Part shown: positions 46,299 through 56,639 of the stretch, one piece after another
Layout of the letters: every line of letters begins with the position of its first letter
Position numbering within the stretch: position 1 is the stretch's first letter
Origin: Atherix ibis
Lineage: Eukaryota > Arthropoda > Insecta > Diptera > Athericidae
DNA length: 64,000 nucleotides
Direction: 5' to 3'
NCBI GenBank assembly: GCA_958298945.1
Contig: OY282605.1
Span: 7,525,811-7,589,810, forward strand
Made by a program: the position numbers and the translations under genes
Notes under the pieces: model-generated
What the model was told of the DNA's origin: nothing
What the model saw: only the letters and a program-made list of their open reading frames with translations
Databases searched by the model: none

Positions 46299-46912
46299 GG
46301 GTATCCCAAAAATTCCCGCAAGACATTTCAAAAAGCTCTCTACAGCGTATTCTCATGAAAGATTTCCATCTACATGCTTACAAAGTTCAGCACTGACCAT
46401 CCACAGCGAATGGAGTTCATTGAATGGATTATGGAACAACAAGTGGATGCTGATTTTTCGAACAAAATCATCTTCAGCGATAAGGCTCTTTTTATATTGA
46501 TGGCTTGACTATAATCGACAAAATTGTCGCATTTGGGGTTAAGAAACGCCAGGAGTGATTGTTGAGAAACAAATGCATCTATAACGTATTATTGTTTGGT
46601 AAGGATTTTGGCCTGGAGGCATCATCGGACCATTCTTCTTCGAAAATGCAGCTGTAAGATATGAATGTGGATAACATGTGGTTTCAGCGAAACGGTGTCA
46701 AATGCCATACAGCCCGCCGAGAAACAATTCTATTACTGCATGAGTCATTTTCTGTGTGTATTGGTGATCATACCGTTTAACGTTATTGAACTTTTTTCAT
46801 GTGGGGTTTTTTTAAGACAAGTCCCCGAACACCCATGCCTTAAAGGAAGAAATATCAATAAAATTCAGTCACATATATGCAAAACGGTCATGGTAAATTT
46901 CAACAAGAAATT
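46299..46912 (+). mobile_element. DUF4817-type transposon inserted in a LINE (D-46k)
   Basis: The left terminus GGGTATCCCAAAAATTCCCG follows TA at 46297-46298. The complement of the end at 62281 begins GGGTGTCCCAAAA, supporting this as the family's terminus. Protein pieces: LQRILMKDFHLHAYKVQ (about 46335-46390), HPQRMEFIEWIMEQQ, DFSNKIIFSDKALF (first catalytic Asp kept, next Glu is Lys), FGLEASSDHSSSKMQ-type scraps, and NVDNMWFQRNGVKCHTARRE, where QQDG is QRNG so the second Asp is lost. It is cut on the right by R1-like LINE sequence. Most of the centre is intact in length. Confidence 0.77.
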
Positions 46913-47465
46913 TCTTCGGGGTGCCAGAATATCTGCTGCGAATAATAAGGAGTCATCTTAGTGATATGGTGCTTTTGTATGACACGGAGGATGCAGCTTT
47001 TCGAAAAAGAGTTATTACGGGGGCAGCACAGGTCTCTATACTAGTGGACGGACCTGTGCAATATATTCTAAGGATGGATATAAAGGATGATACCTTCCTT
47101 GATGGATACGCCGATGACATTGCTGTGGTCATAGCCGCTTGAAATGTTGAGGAGGTCCAAAGGAAGCTCAACCAAGTCATGGGGCAAACTACTGCGCGGC
47201 TAAGAATGCATGGATTAAGTCTAGCACTGAGAAAACCGAGATGGTTTTGCCTACCAAAAGGCGAATACCCCCAGCGATGGAGTTTCTAGTGGGAGACTAG
47301 TGGGATCAAATACCTTGAGGTGCGACTAGACACGGAAGATAACTTATTGGACACAAATTAAAGCTGCCACTAAGAAAGCTGCCAAGACAATAACAGAGCT
47401 CAAGAGGCTCATGACTAATGCTCCTCATGTCCACCACCACACCGTACTTTAATGCGGCTGTGAAA
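46913..47465 (+). mobile_element. R1/TRAS-like LINE reverse transcriptase fragment
   Basis: The frame starting near 46918 gives VPEYLLRIIRSHLSDMVLLY, DTEDAAFRKRV, ITGAAQVSILV (RT motif B region, PQGS replaced by AQVS), a deletion, RMDIKDDTFLDGYADDIAVV (motif C with intact Ala-Asp-Asp) and, past a stop, NVEEVQRKLNQVM, then GIKYLEVRLDTED. The wording resembles insect R1-like elements as I remember them. The piece is truncated on both sides and interrupted by stops. Confidence 0.75.
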
Positions 47466-47654
47466 TTTGGACTAATGTTGTGAAAAAAGAAAATTTAACG
47501 CAAGAACTGAAGAGGATATATGAGTAAAAGTTAGGCATTTTCCCCCTTCGTACAAAAAAAAAAAAGTATAATAGTTTTGTAAATTATTTTTTGTTATTAT
47601 TTGTCGAATTATGTTAATATGTGATTGTAAAAAATTAATTTTATTGTATAAATA

Positions 47655-48600
47655 TTGGGTTTTCCGGAAGGTAATTTCGTTGTTTCCCAACAGATGACTT
47701 AATTGTATATTTTCAGAACCAACTTCACACTTAAGCCGCATAATTATATGTATTTTGACAGCTGACATAGCAAGACTTGTGTGTGCAAAAGAATCTGATT
47801 GATTCTGCACAGTAACATAGTTTTTAGTTGATATTCTTTTAAATATGGAATGTCAAAAACAGCATTTTCGGCATATTTTATTTTTTTACTCTAGAAAAGA
47901 TAAAAATGCTGTTCAAGCAAGAAAAAAATTATCCGATGTGTATGGAGAAGATGTGTTAAGTGAGCGCCAGTACCAAAACTGATTTGAAAAATTCCGAGCC
48001 AGTAATTTTGATCTCGAAAATGCACCACGTTCTGGAAGGCCAGTTGAAGCTGATGAAGACACAATAAAGGCATTAATTGATGCAAACCGGCGAATAAAAA
48101 CTCGTGAGATCCCTGAGAGATTAAATTTATCGAATACGACCGTTCATGATCACTTGAAACGGCTAGGTTTTATCGCAAAGATCGACATATGGGTTCTTCA
48201 TCTTCTTACGGAAAAAAATTTGTGCTGTCGCATTGACGTTTGTGATTTGCTTCTCAAACGCCAAGAAAATTATCAATTTTTGAAGCGTATCAACACTGAG
48301 AACGAGGAATAGGTTGTCTACAACAATGTTAAGCGCAAAAGATCCTGGAGTAGAAAAGATGAACCAGCTCAAAGCACTTCGAAAGCCAATATTTATCAAA
48401 AAAAGGTTATGCTATCTGGTTGGTGGAATTTCAAAGAATCGTTTATTTTGAGCTTCTACCGAGCAAAACAACGATCAATTTTGAAGTATACTGTCATCAG
48501 TTGGACAAACTGAATGATTCACTTAAAGAAAAAAGGCCAGAATTGGTCAATAAGAAAGATATAGTGTTCCAACAGGATAATGCAAAACCACATACAAATA
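47655..48600 (+). mobile_element. Cecropia-like mariner (M4, copy b), 3' truncated
   Basis: The left end TTGGGTTTTCCGGAAGGTAA follows TA at 47653-47654. The element runs through about 80% of the transposase gene and stops after AAACCACATACAAATATTAT near 48600, where unrelated sequence and then a DUF4817-type copy follow. There is no right TIR. Confidence 0.85.
47845..48600 (+). pseudogene. M4b mariner transposase pseudogene
   Basis: It starts at the ATG of MECQKQHFRHI-like sequence (47845). The recovered order is YGEDVLSERQYQN, stop, FEKFRASNFDLENAPRSGRP, ADEDTIKALIDANRRIKTRE, LNLSNTTVHDHLKRLGFIAK, VCDLLLKRQENYQFLKRINT, EN-EE where the GDEKW motif should be (first catalytic Asp lost), VVYNNVKRKRSWSRKDEPAQ, FQRIVYFELLPSKTTINFEV, LVNKKDIVFQQDNAKPHT (second Asp kept). 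The sequence then ends, so the third Asp and C-terminus are absent. Confidence 0.85.
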
Positions 48601-48639
48601 TTATTATTATTATATTGCCTGAGAACCGATTTCAAAAAG

Positions 48640-49330
48640 TATACGATTACCCACTTTATAGTTTGGAAAATATGATACTGTCATTTGATAGTTTTCAAAC
48701 ATTTAAATCAATTAGGATAACAATTATGTTACTTCGTGTAAAGTTTACCATTTTGTATTAGAGATTATTTAATGACCAAACACTGCAATAGAATTGTACA
48801 AGTATTCTACAAACTTGTCATTTGGACGGAGCCATGTTTTGCCGAATTTTCTTAGTGATGAGTCCTATTTCTCGGCCGGTAGTTATGTCAAAAACCAAAA
48901 TTTCTTTTGCGGCCGGTAGTTACAGAAGGATCTAAAAACCCATAAGTGACTATAAACTTTCCGGTGTACATTTTGGTCTGAAAAAATTTTAAAGATTTTT
49001 AAATCTTTAAAATTATGGGAAAGAGTGATTGACCTCATTTTAATCTTTAATAAGATTTAATAAGACGGTGCCGCTAGCCACACAGCACGACCAATTTTGG
49101 ATGTATTTGACAACCCGTCATTTCAAGTTTGTTTGGTGTCAAATTGGCCTCTAAAGTTATAGTAGTTGACACCTTTACGCAAACTATTTTCAAACTTTAG
49201 AACATTTTAAAGTCAGAATCCCTCAAGTAATGGCTGAATTACAGTTCGAAATTTACCTCAAACAGATCGAGTTCTGTAAGAAGTCTCGCGAAAGCCGCGA
49301 TTTGAACAATGTTTTATTTTGGAAAGTATA
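48640..49330 (+). mobile_element. DUF4817-type transposon (D8)
   Basis: The leader 'ctttatagtttggaaaatat' (48655) matches the other copies. FLSDESYFSAGSYVKNQNF (48850-48905) keeps the first catalytic Asp. KTVPLATQHDQFW (49060-49100) stands for WFQQDGATxHTARxxF with shifts. TLEHFKVRIPQVMAELQFEI and LKQIEFCKKSRESRDLNNVL (49195-49310) are the conserved C-terminus. The copy is full length in layout but broken. Its right end runs into a hairpin (49317-49373). Confidence 0.72.
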
Positions 49331-49373
49331 ATTTAATAAAAATAAAAATTTTATTAAATTATACTTTCCAAAA
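49317..49373. repeat. Fold-back inverted repeat, 25-bp perfect arms
   Basis: The left arm 49317-49341 (TTTTGGAAAGTATAATTTAA...) is the exact inverse of 49349-49373, with a 7-base loop. It begins at the end of the D8 element and may reflect fold-back copying of that terminus. Confidence 0.9.
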
Positions 49374-49502
49374 CACCGACTAAATAATCTCTTATGAGAA
49401 CATATTATTACACCGTACAAATGTCGGCGCGCTCGTGTGCATTGGCCGTTGTAATGTTTTGCTGTGCTATTTATTAGAGAATTACAAAATTAATTAGAGA
49501 AT

Positions 49503-49547
49503 AATAAAAGAGAGAATTACAAAATTATTGTAATTCTCTCTTTTATT
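49503..49547. repeat. Fold-back inverted repeat, 20-bp perfect arms
   Basis: AATAAAAGAGAGAATTACAA (49503-49522) and its exact inverse (49528-49547) flank the 5-base loop AATTA. A third, partial copy of the arm (ATTAGAGAATTACAAAAT) lies just upstream at 49472-49490. Confidence 0.9.
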
Positions 49548-51209
49548 AAATTTCGTTTTTATTAATTTTTTTGTGTTTTAAAATAAACAATTTTTTTTTT
49601 TTAATAATTTTGTATGTATTTTTTTTTTTAAATTTTATAGTAATAAGAGATTAATTGAAATTACATATTCTCGTCTTATTATTTTGTAACGATACATTAA
49701 TATTTAAAATTTTTTTGTAATTATTTTATAAAATACTTTATAAGAACTATTTTTTTTTTTCAATGGAATTTTGGGAAGAAAATATCTAAAAGTAACAACT
49801 AAAGTAATTTGTTTTGCTTAATAACTATTCATATTGTTGTCATTATCAGAAGGTTTGGTTTTAATCAGAGCTTTGTTTATTTATACAAATATAAAGTATT
49901 AAAATATTGAAATTATTTTTCTATGAATTGTGTAAATCAAATTTTTACGATACCAAAGTTGCCGCCGGGCTATGAACCATTTTCTTCGTGGGTTTTAAAA
50001 ATTTTATTTTCCGAAAATATCTAGTTAAGTAATATTATAATATTTTTTTACTTGAACAGATATTTTTATATGATTTTCTATATATAATATAATATAATTA
50101 TTAGTACACTTATTTACGTACAGTTTATGTATATTAATAGTTCGTACTAAAAATATTTTTCTAATTAAAATTTTGATATTTTGGAATTTCCTATTGATTA
50201 ATACCTAAAAATAATTTGTTTTTTCCTATTTTTTTTCATATATTTCACTTTCAAATATTACCATAAAATTCTAAGATAACAAAATTTGTGTATCAATGAC
50301 CGTAGGCAACCAAAAACATATATTCATATTGTGTTAAGAAAATAATATCTACTTGTACTCTGTGCTTTACTTAAATAAGTTATATTTATTTATTATTAAC
50401 AAAAAATATTTTTATACAAATTCTTCTGAATCCATATAGTAAATCTACAATTTTATTTTCGATAAAAAATAGTGTAAATAATTTTGATTTTGATAAGATT
50501 TTCTTATTCCATTTACAAGTGACCTATCTTAATAAATATTTTATTCATTTTTTCATCAAATTAGTTATGAAAAAAAAAACAATTTTTCTACTCCTAAAAA
50601 TTTAAGGCTTCAAAAAATGACAATATGTTTAAGGTGTAATTTTATTTTATCATTGAGGAAATAAATTTTCTATTATATTGTTCACCAAATGTGATTAATA
50701 TACGAAAATTTTCACAGGAATTTAATTGAACGAATTATAAAAAATTAACTCAACGTAAACGACTTTGAATTTTACAATTACAATAATTTTTGTTTTTTAA
50801 TTTAATCCAATTTAAATTAGGATAATAGGTATAATACGAAATTGGAAATATGTAAATTTAATTTAAAATTTTTTGTATAAATTTTTTGGGTATTTAAGTT
50901 TAGAAAAAAAAAATGGATATCCAATAAATTAAACTTTTCTTTATTCAAATTGATATCTAATAATGACTTAATTTCAATAAATAGTTAAACAAAATTTTTT
51001 CTTATATAATAAAGATATTCCTAATTGGGAAATTTTAGAATTTAATAGTATATTCAAAATAAAAAAGTATTTAAAATCAAATAATTCTTAAAGAATAAAA
51101 AACATTCACTTTTAACGTAATTAAAGAATAGTGTTTTTTATAAAAAAATTACTTTTATATATTTTACAGCTTTTAATATGTTTACTTTAGATAATTTGAC
51201 AAATCCAAT
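49548..51209. other. Extremely AT-rich stretch
   Basis: Long A and T runs with no coding or element signal. This is probably part of the intron downstream of the minus-strand signal-peptide exon. Confidence 0.45.
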
Positions 51210-52990
51210 GTTAATAATAAGAAATTACTTTTTTACAATAAAAAAAATCAAATATTTTTATTAAGATCTCTATAATTTTTAATGTAGAAAATAAACTATT
51301 TAACAAATCTACATGTTTTAATGCAAAAAGTTAATAACTTTTGAACTGTTAAAATTTTCTAAAAAAAATATCTAAAAATTGTTTGATTTTTGAACACATC
51401 GTATTGTACTAAATAAGTTCTATTAAGAAAAAAAATTTTTAATATACGATATAAGAAATTACTTTTTTATTTAAAAAAAACTTTATTTTTATTAAGAAAT
51501 CTATAATTTTTAATGTAAAAAATAAATCTACACGTTTTAATACAAAAAATAAATAATTTTTGAACTGTTCAAATTCTTTAAAAAAATATGTAAAAATTAT
51601 TTGATTTCTGAACATATTGTATTGTATTAAATAAGTTCTATTAAGAACAAAAGTTTTTAATATACGATGTAAGAAATTACTTTTTTTCTAAAAAAAACTT
51701 TATTTTTATTAAGAAATCTATAATTTTTAATTCAGAAAATAAATTATTCAACAAATCTACATGTTTTAATGCAAAAAGTTAATAACTTTTGAACTGTTAA
51801 AATTTTCTAAAAAAAATATCTAAAAATTGTTTGATTTTTGAACACATCGTATTGTACTAAATAAATTCTATTAAGAACAAAAGTTTTTAATCTACGATAT
51901 AAGAAATTACTTTTTTATTTAAAAAAAAACTTTATTTTTATTAAGAAATCTATAATTTTTAATGTAAAAAATAAATCTACACGTTTTAATACAAAAAATA
52001 AATAATTTTTGAACTGTTCAAATTCTTTAAAAAAATATGTAAAAATTATTTGATTTCTGAACATATTGTATTGTATTAAATAAGTTCTATTAAGAACAAA
52101 AGTTTTTAATATACGATGTAAGAAATTACTTTTTTTCTAAAAAAAACTTTATTTTTATTAAGAAATCTATAATTTTTAATGCAAAAAATATATTATTTAA
52201 TAAATCTACACGTTTTAATGCAAAAATTTAATAACTGTTGAACTGTTAAAATTTTCTAAAAAAAATATCTAAAAATTGTTTGATTTTTGAACACATCGTA
52301 TTGTATTAAATAAATTCTATTAAGAACAAAAGTTTTAATCTACGATATAAAATATTATTTTTTTACTCAAACAAATATTTTGTAATATACTAAATCTTTA
52401 ATTTTTAATTCAGAAAATAAATTATTCAACAAATCTACACGTTTTAATGCAAAAAATTAATAACTTTTGAACTGTTAAAATTTTCTAAAAAAAATATCTA
52501 AAAATTGTTTTATTTTTGAACACATCGTATTGTACTAAATAAATTCTATTAAGAACAAAAGTTTTTAATCTACGATATAAGATATTACTTTTTTATTTAA
52601 AACAAAACTTTATTTTTATTAAGAAATCTATAATTTTTAATGTAAAAAATAAATCTACACGTTTTAATACAAAAAATAAATAATTTTTGAACTGTTCAAA
52701 TTCTTTAAAAAAAATATGTAAAAAAACATATTGTATTGTATTAAATTAAGTGCTATTAAGAACAAAAGTTTTTAATATACGATGTAAGAAATTACTTTTT
52801 TTCTAAAAAAAACTTTTTTTTTTATTAAGAAATCTATAATTTTTCAAAACAAAAAATAAATTATTTAATAAATCTACATAATTTAATGTAAAAAATGTAT
52901 AACTTTTGAACTGTTAAAATTTTCTAAAAAAAAATATCTAAACATTTTTGGATTTTTAAACATATTGTAATATTTTAATATATATTTTCT
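51210..52990. repeat. Tandem satellite of eight ~220-230 bp monomers, two types
   Basis: The anchor TTGAACTGTT recurs at 51341, 51560, 51789, 52009, 52238, 52467, 52687 and 52906, spacings of 219 to 229 bases. Two monomer types differ after the anchor: type A has AAAATTTTCT...CACATCGTATTGTACT and type B has CAAATTCTTT...CATATTGTATTGTATT. The order is A-B-A-B-A-A-B-A, a dimer-like higher-order pattern with one A repeated. Monomers are very A/T-rich and encode nothing. The last unit is degenerate. The array ends about 0.2 kb from the donor site of the exon at 53217, so it would lie inside that gene's intron. Confidence 0.92.
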
Positions 52991-53216
52991 TATTAAACAC
53001 AAAATTTAAATATTTAAAAAAAAAAAACACACACACATTTTCTTTGAGAACTGAATTATTAAATTCGTAACATTGTTTTGTTTTCCAGACTACAGACTTG
53101 AGTAATTATGATAAAATATTATTTTTGCACAAATTTTTTCTCATTTTCGTTTGAGAAATTTATTAAATTTTTTTTTTTGAATATTAAAAATATTATATTT
53201 AATAAATAAAACTTAC

Positions 53217-53282
53217 CTTTAAAGGATATCCAATTGCGATTCCGATAAAAAGTGCAAGCACAGCGAATTGAATGGATCTCAT
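53217..53282 (-). CDS. First coding exon of a secreted protein (signal peptide)
   Basis: Read on the minus strand, ATG at 53282 opens MRSIQFAVLALFIGIAIGYP followed by LK, then AAG|GTAAGT, a consensus donor (GT at 53216-53215). The start context is AAAATGA, as favoured in insects. The peptide has a short basic N-region (MRS), a hydrophobic core (FAVLALFIGIAI) and a likely cleavage after Gly18, so the product is probably secreted or cuticular. The exon ends in phase 0. A TATA-type promoter lies 550-600 bases upstream. The next exon was not found in the window; if it lies below 53 kb, a long transposon-filled intron follows. The mature protein is unknown, so no name is given. Confidence 0.72.
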
Positions 53283-53847
53283 TTTAGAGAGTTCGTAATT
53301 TTCCTTGCCAATTAACTGATGATTAAAATCAACTCAACTACAAAATCAAATGAATTTCAAATCAAACACAAATTCTCTATTTTTATTTATTTAATTTATT
53401 TTCTATTAAATAAATATAAATTAAATGGAGAGAAAAAAATTATTCGAACAAAAATTTATATCACTATCGATAAAGCAATTTGCTTTTCTCGTTTTTATAA
53501 TTTTAATATCACCAAACTTTTATAATTTAATGAGTTTTGATCAAAATCAACAAAAAAATATAAATAAAATTAAATAAGAAAAAATCTAAAGAAAATATAC
53601 TATGAAAAAAAATTTTTAATTGAAATTAAAAATTAGAAAATTTTTGCAATTTTAATTTTTTCTAATAATTTTATTTTATGTGTATTTAAATTTAATGAGA
53701 ATTTTTTTTTTGTTGATAAAAATAAAATTCTAAATTTTGCTATTCGTACTATAAGTTTTGTGTTAAGAATTAATATTTTTTTTAGTAGAGCAACTGTTGA
53801 ACGTACAGAGAGGCAACTGCTTTCGCCAAGTAAGACTGACTATAAGT
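53283..53847 (-). other. Presumed 5' leader of the secreted-protein gene
   Basis: Sequence between the promoter and the ATG on the minus strand. If unspliced, the leader would be about 565 bases. An acceptor-like TTTAATCATCAG (complement of about 53327-53316) just above the ATG leaves room for a short leader intron, but no strong donor was seen. The plus-strand open frame 53319-53525 is Lys/Ile-rich and not a supported gene. Confidence 0.4.
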
Positions 53848-53880
53848 GACAATGCGAATCACGCTGGGCTCCTTTATATA
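53834..53880 (-). promoter_or_regulatory. TATA-box core promoter
   Basis: On the minus strand TATATAAAGG (53880-53871) is a strong TATA box. About 33 bases downstream GTCACTT (A at 53847), and a little further TCAGTC (A at 53837, matching the arthropod initiator TCAKTY), offer start sites. It points at the signal-peptide exon. Confidence 0.6.
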
Positions 53881-54570
53881 TGAATGGGTCTTTCGAATTG
53901 GTGAATGACGAACATGAAAGCGCCATATTCGCTCAATATTACTACTAACATGTTGTAGAGCTGTGCGAGGGGAACGAGCGAGAGGGGCGAAGAGCTTGCG
54001 CTTCATAGAATCAACAGTAGACAAAAAGTTGAACAAGTTGAAAAAGGAGGAGATGATTGCAAGAAGCAGAAAGTAGATGGCTTTATTCCGTTTGCTGCTC
54101 CGTCAGTGTTAAGGCCTATGTGGAGGTGGAATATGCAAAGGCAGAGCAGCAGTCAGTCAGTCACTCTTCTATGGTCATTCAATAATGGAGGCGCCACCGG
54201 TATTCGAATTTTTCCCAGAATTCAAATTATGACTTTATAACCGCAAAAACATGTTGAATGGTGTCCTCGCTCTGTGTTATCGTATTATCTTTGGCCAGTC
54301 CATAATACCATCGACAATAATTATTCTATTAACAACAACGATAATTCTTCTATCCATTCGTTGATTGCCGGCCACTAGGCCACACCGATTATTTAATTAA
54401 TTCATAATTTAATCCTTCTTTATTCAATCCGATTCTAGTCGAGTTATTCTATTTTCGGTGTAAGTATTACCATCGTCAACAGACAAGACTCCTTTATGGT
54501 CTTATCGGGTGACGATAGCGCTGGACAATTACTATACCATATAATATACATAATTTGAATTTTCATAAGA
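53881..54570 (-). promoter_or_regulatory. Upstream region of the secreted-protein gene
   Basis: A less AT-rich 0.7 kb behind the TATA box. On the minus strand it holds pyrimidine-rich GAGA-type stretches (complement of GAGCGAGAGGGGCGAAGAGC at 53976). On the plus strand it holds TATGCAAA (about 54132) and several GATA-like words. No transposon was recognised. Its composition and lack of repeats fit a proximal enhancer region, but single motifs are weak evidence. Confidence 0.35.
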
Positions 54571-54924
54571 TTTCCGCATTTATTTCAAATTTTACAAATG
54601 CAAATTATTTCGTTTTAACATCATTTAATCCATTTTGTATATGAGATATTTTTGTGCTAATGGCACAGAAATAATTTTTTTTTGCTTATGTTAATAATTT
54701 AATTAAATGCACTTGTATGTGGGGTTAGACAATTCATGTGAGAAATTGAATTATTTTGAACGCTTCGATGTCCTTTAGATACACTACACTGTGTACGGTA
54801 TAAAAGAAAAATATGGAAAAGATTTTTAATAAATTTTCCTAAAATTGATTTATTTGTAATTTTTGTTTTGTTTTAATAAAATTACTATTATTAAAAAAAA
54901 ATTTAGGAAATACTCAAATTCAAA
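54571..54924. other. AT-rich spacer
   Basis: No feature recognised. Confidence 0.35.
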
Positions 54925-55029
54925 GTTATCCATTTTGTAATTTGGAAAATATAACTTTGTAATATGACAGTTTTTAAATATATTTACCAACAAAAAATCT
55001 ATTTATTTAGCTTAAAGTTTGCCATTTTT
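54925..55029 (+). repeat. DUF4817-type 5' leader fragment
   Basis: 'ttatccattttgtaatttggaaaatat' style sequence followed by 'aagtttgccatttttt' matches the leaders at 12240, 48640 and 62930. No coding part follows here. Confidence 0.5.
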
Positions 55030-55112
55030 TATTATATTAAGTTGTTTGGAAATAAACAATCCAATATAATACAAAAATAAACTTATTATATTGGGAAAAC
55101 AACCCAATATAA
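55030..55112. repeat. Clustered M4-type mariner ends
   Basis: TTAAGTTGTTTGGAAA, then ATCCAATATAATAC, then ATTATATTGGG and CCCAATATAAT (the last two pairing across 7 bases) look like terminal repeats of cecropia-like mariners with nothing left between them. They may be mini-elements or excision debris. Confidence 0.5.
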
Positions 55113-55154
55113 TACTTTTTTTTTATTATGTTGAAAGTGAAAGACGACTTTCTT

Positions 55155-55300
55155 ATATTGGGTGTATAACTTAAAACTGCGGGATTGACAACAGATGGCA
55201 TATCTTTTACACATGGTTTGTGTTAATAATAACTTATATGGCATTTTGAAGGTTAAACATCTGTCATTCATTCTCGATTAGTCATTGAACGAAATAGTGT
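55155..55300 (+). repeat. Possible end of another mariner (TTGGGTGTATAAC)
   Basis: After TTATA, the sequence TTGGGTGTATAACTTAAAAC followed by GATGGCATATC looks like the terminus and leader of a further mariner group. No transposase follows; M5 sequence begins near 55310. Confidence 0.35.
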
Positions 55301-55309
55301 AAACAACAA

Positions 55310-55555
55310 AGTTTTTTTTTGATTCAAAAATGTCGAATTTCGTCCCATTTGCGGGAAGTGTTGATTTACTTCTTGAACATTTTGAATGTTCAGTTAATTT
55401 TTGACAGCTGCTTTGCTTGCACGTATTTTGGCTCGTCTTCGACCCGACATAAGTGTCGGTGTAAGTGACAGACATGAGTTCCAACATAACGCCACAAAAA
55501 ATCGAAAATTGAATATACGTAACTCGTGGAAACTCAAAATTTGCGATACTTTTTA
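55310..55555 (-). mobile_element. M5 mariner 5' fragment
   Basis: It shares with 33960-34090 the blocks GCTTGCACGT, 'gccacaaaaaatcgaaaatt', GAATATACGTAAC and GATACTTTTT. It holds no coding core and directly abuts the truncated M4c copy at 55556. The resulting chimeric open frame (55278-55595) is an artefact. Confidence 0.75.
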
Positions 55556-56163
55556 AATTCAGAATTGATCGTTGTGTTGCTCGGTAGAAGCTCAAAATAA
55601 ACGATTCCTTTGAAGTCCCACCAAACAGATAGCATAACCTTTTTATTTGATGAATACTGGTTTTCGAAGTGCTTTTCTACTATAGGTTCATCTTTTCTAC
55701 TCCAGGAGCTTTTGCGCTTAACATTGTTGTAGACAACCCATTTCTCGTCCCCAGTGATGATACGCTTCAAAAATGGATCATTTTCTTGGCGTTTGAGAAG
55801 CAAATCACAAACGTCAATGCGACGGCACAAATTTTGAGTTTAAACCTAGCCGTTTCAAATGATTATGAACGGTTGAATTCGATAATTTAATCTTTCAGCG
55901 ATCTCACGAGTTGTTATTACCCGGTTTGCATCAATTAATGCCTTTATTGTGTCTTCATCAGATTAAACTGGCCTTCCAGAACGTAGTGCATTTTCGAGAT
56001 CAAAATTGCCCGTTCGGAATTTTGCAAACCAGTTTTGGCACTGGCGCGCACTTAACACATCTTCCCCATATACATCGGATAATTTTTTTTGTTGCTTGAA
56101 CAGCATTTGTATCTTTTCTATAAATATAAAGATAATTTTTTTTTGTTGCTTGAACAGCATTTT
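55556..56163 (-). pseudogene. M4c mariner transposase pseudogene
   Basis: Minus-strand pieces in order are LSDVYGEDVLSARQCQNWFA, KFRTGNFDLENALRSGRPV, NRVITTREIAERLNYRI-like sequence, a break, CRRIDVCDLLLKRQENDPFL, RIITGDEKWVVYNNVKRKSS (first catalytic Asp intact), WSRKDEPIVEKHFENQYSS, VMLSVWWDFKGIVYFELLPS and TTINSEF. The reading then passes into M5 sequence, so the second and third catalytic aspartates and the C-terminus are missing. The N-terminal start is scrambled by a duplication and a microinversion. Confidence 0.85.
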
Positions 56164-56266
56164 AAATATGGAAAGTGAAAAACAGCATTTTTGTGAAGTT
56201 AGTTGTGAAAAAATACAATTAAGTCCTCTGTTGGGAAGAAACGAAATTACTTTCCGAACAACCCAA
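55556..56266 (-). mobile_element. Cecropia-like mariner (M4, copy c), rearranged
   Basis: The right end, read on the minus strand, is TTGGGTTGTTCGGAAAGTAA (from 56266), with TA outside. The left side is cut by the M5 fragment. Between 56080 and 56192 the block TTTTTTTTGTTGCTTGAACA is duplicated, and a 29-base segment with the start codon region lies in the wrong orientation. Confidence 0.85.
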
Positions 56267-56274
56267 TAATTATT

Positions 56275-56600
56275 GGGCCATTTCTTGACGGATGTTGGTT
56301 TTTTAATTGCTCTAAAGTTTGAGGATGGTCTTATTAAACACGATCTTTTGAGTAGCTCTACGATAACCAGTGGATCGGCGTCATCAAATCTTGAAAATCG
56401 ACATCACCAAATCTTGAAATTACGCATTCTGGGAATTTTTCGCCCCAGAGTGCATTTATCATGCACTGTTAATTAACGGTAACGATTTAGTCTCCTTCTA
56501 TATTTTCTTCAGACCAAAATGCACACCAGACAATATAAAAAGGTTTCTTTGCAGTTACTTGTGGGTTTTCAGAGCCCCATATATAGTAAAAGAAAAATTT
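56275..56600 (-). mobile_element. DUF4817-type transposon remnant (D10, minus)
   Basis: Read on the minus strand from 56600: YIWGSENPQVTAKKPFY, VWCAFWSEE, then VISRFGDVD and, after loss of the NWPPRSCDL block, PQTLEQLKNQHPSRNGP. Motif order follows the family. The copy is cut at both ends. It is one of few in minus orientation. Confidence 0.68.
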
Positions 56601-56639
56601 GCTTATTGACGTATTTACTGAGTGATAAATGATTCTCAA

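Noticed and set aside
53028..53038. Short (AC)n run by the satellite
   Set aside because: Too short to be a meaningful microsatellite feature.
53782..54036. Minus-strand 84-codon open frame over the promoter
   Set aside because: It overlaps the TATA box and probable transcription start of the secreted-protein gene and shows no domain.
55278..55595. Minus-strand 105-codon frame joining M4 and M5 sequence
   Set aside because: Chimera across a transposon junction, not a gene.
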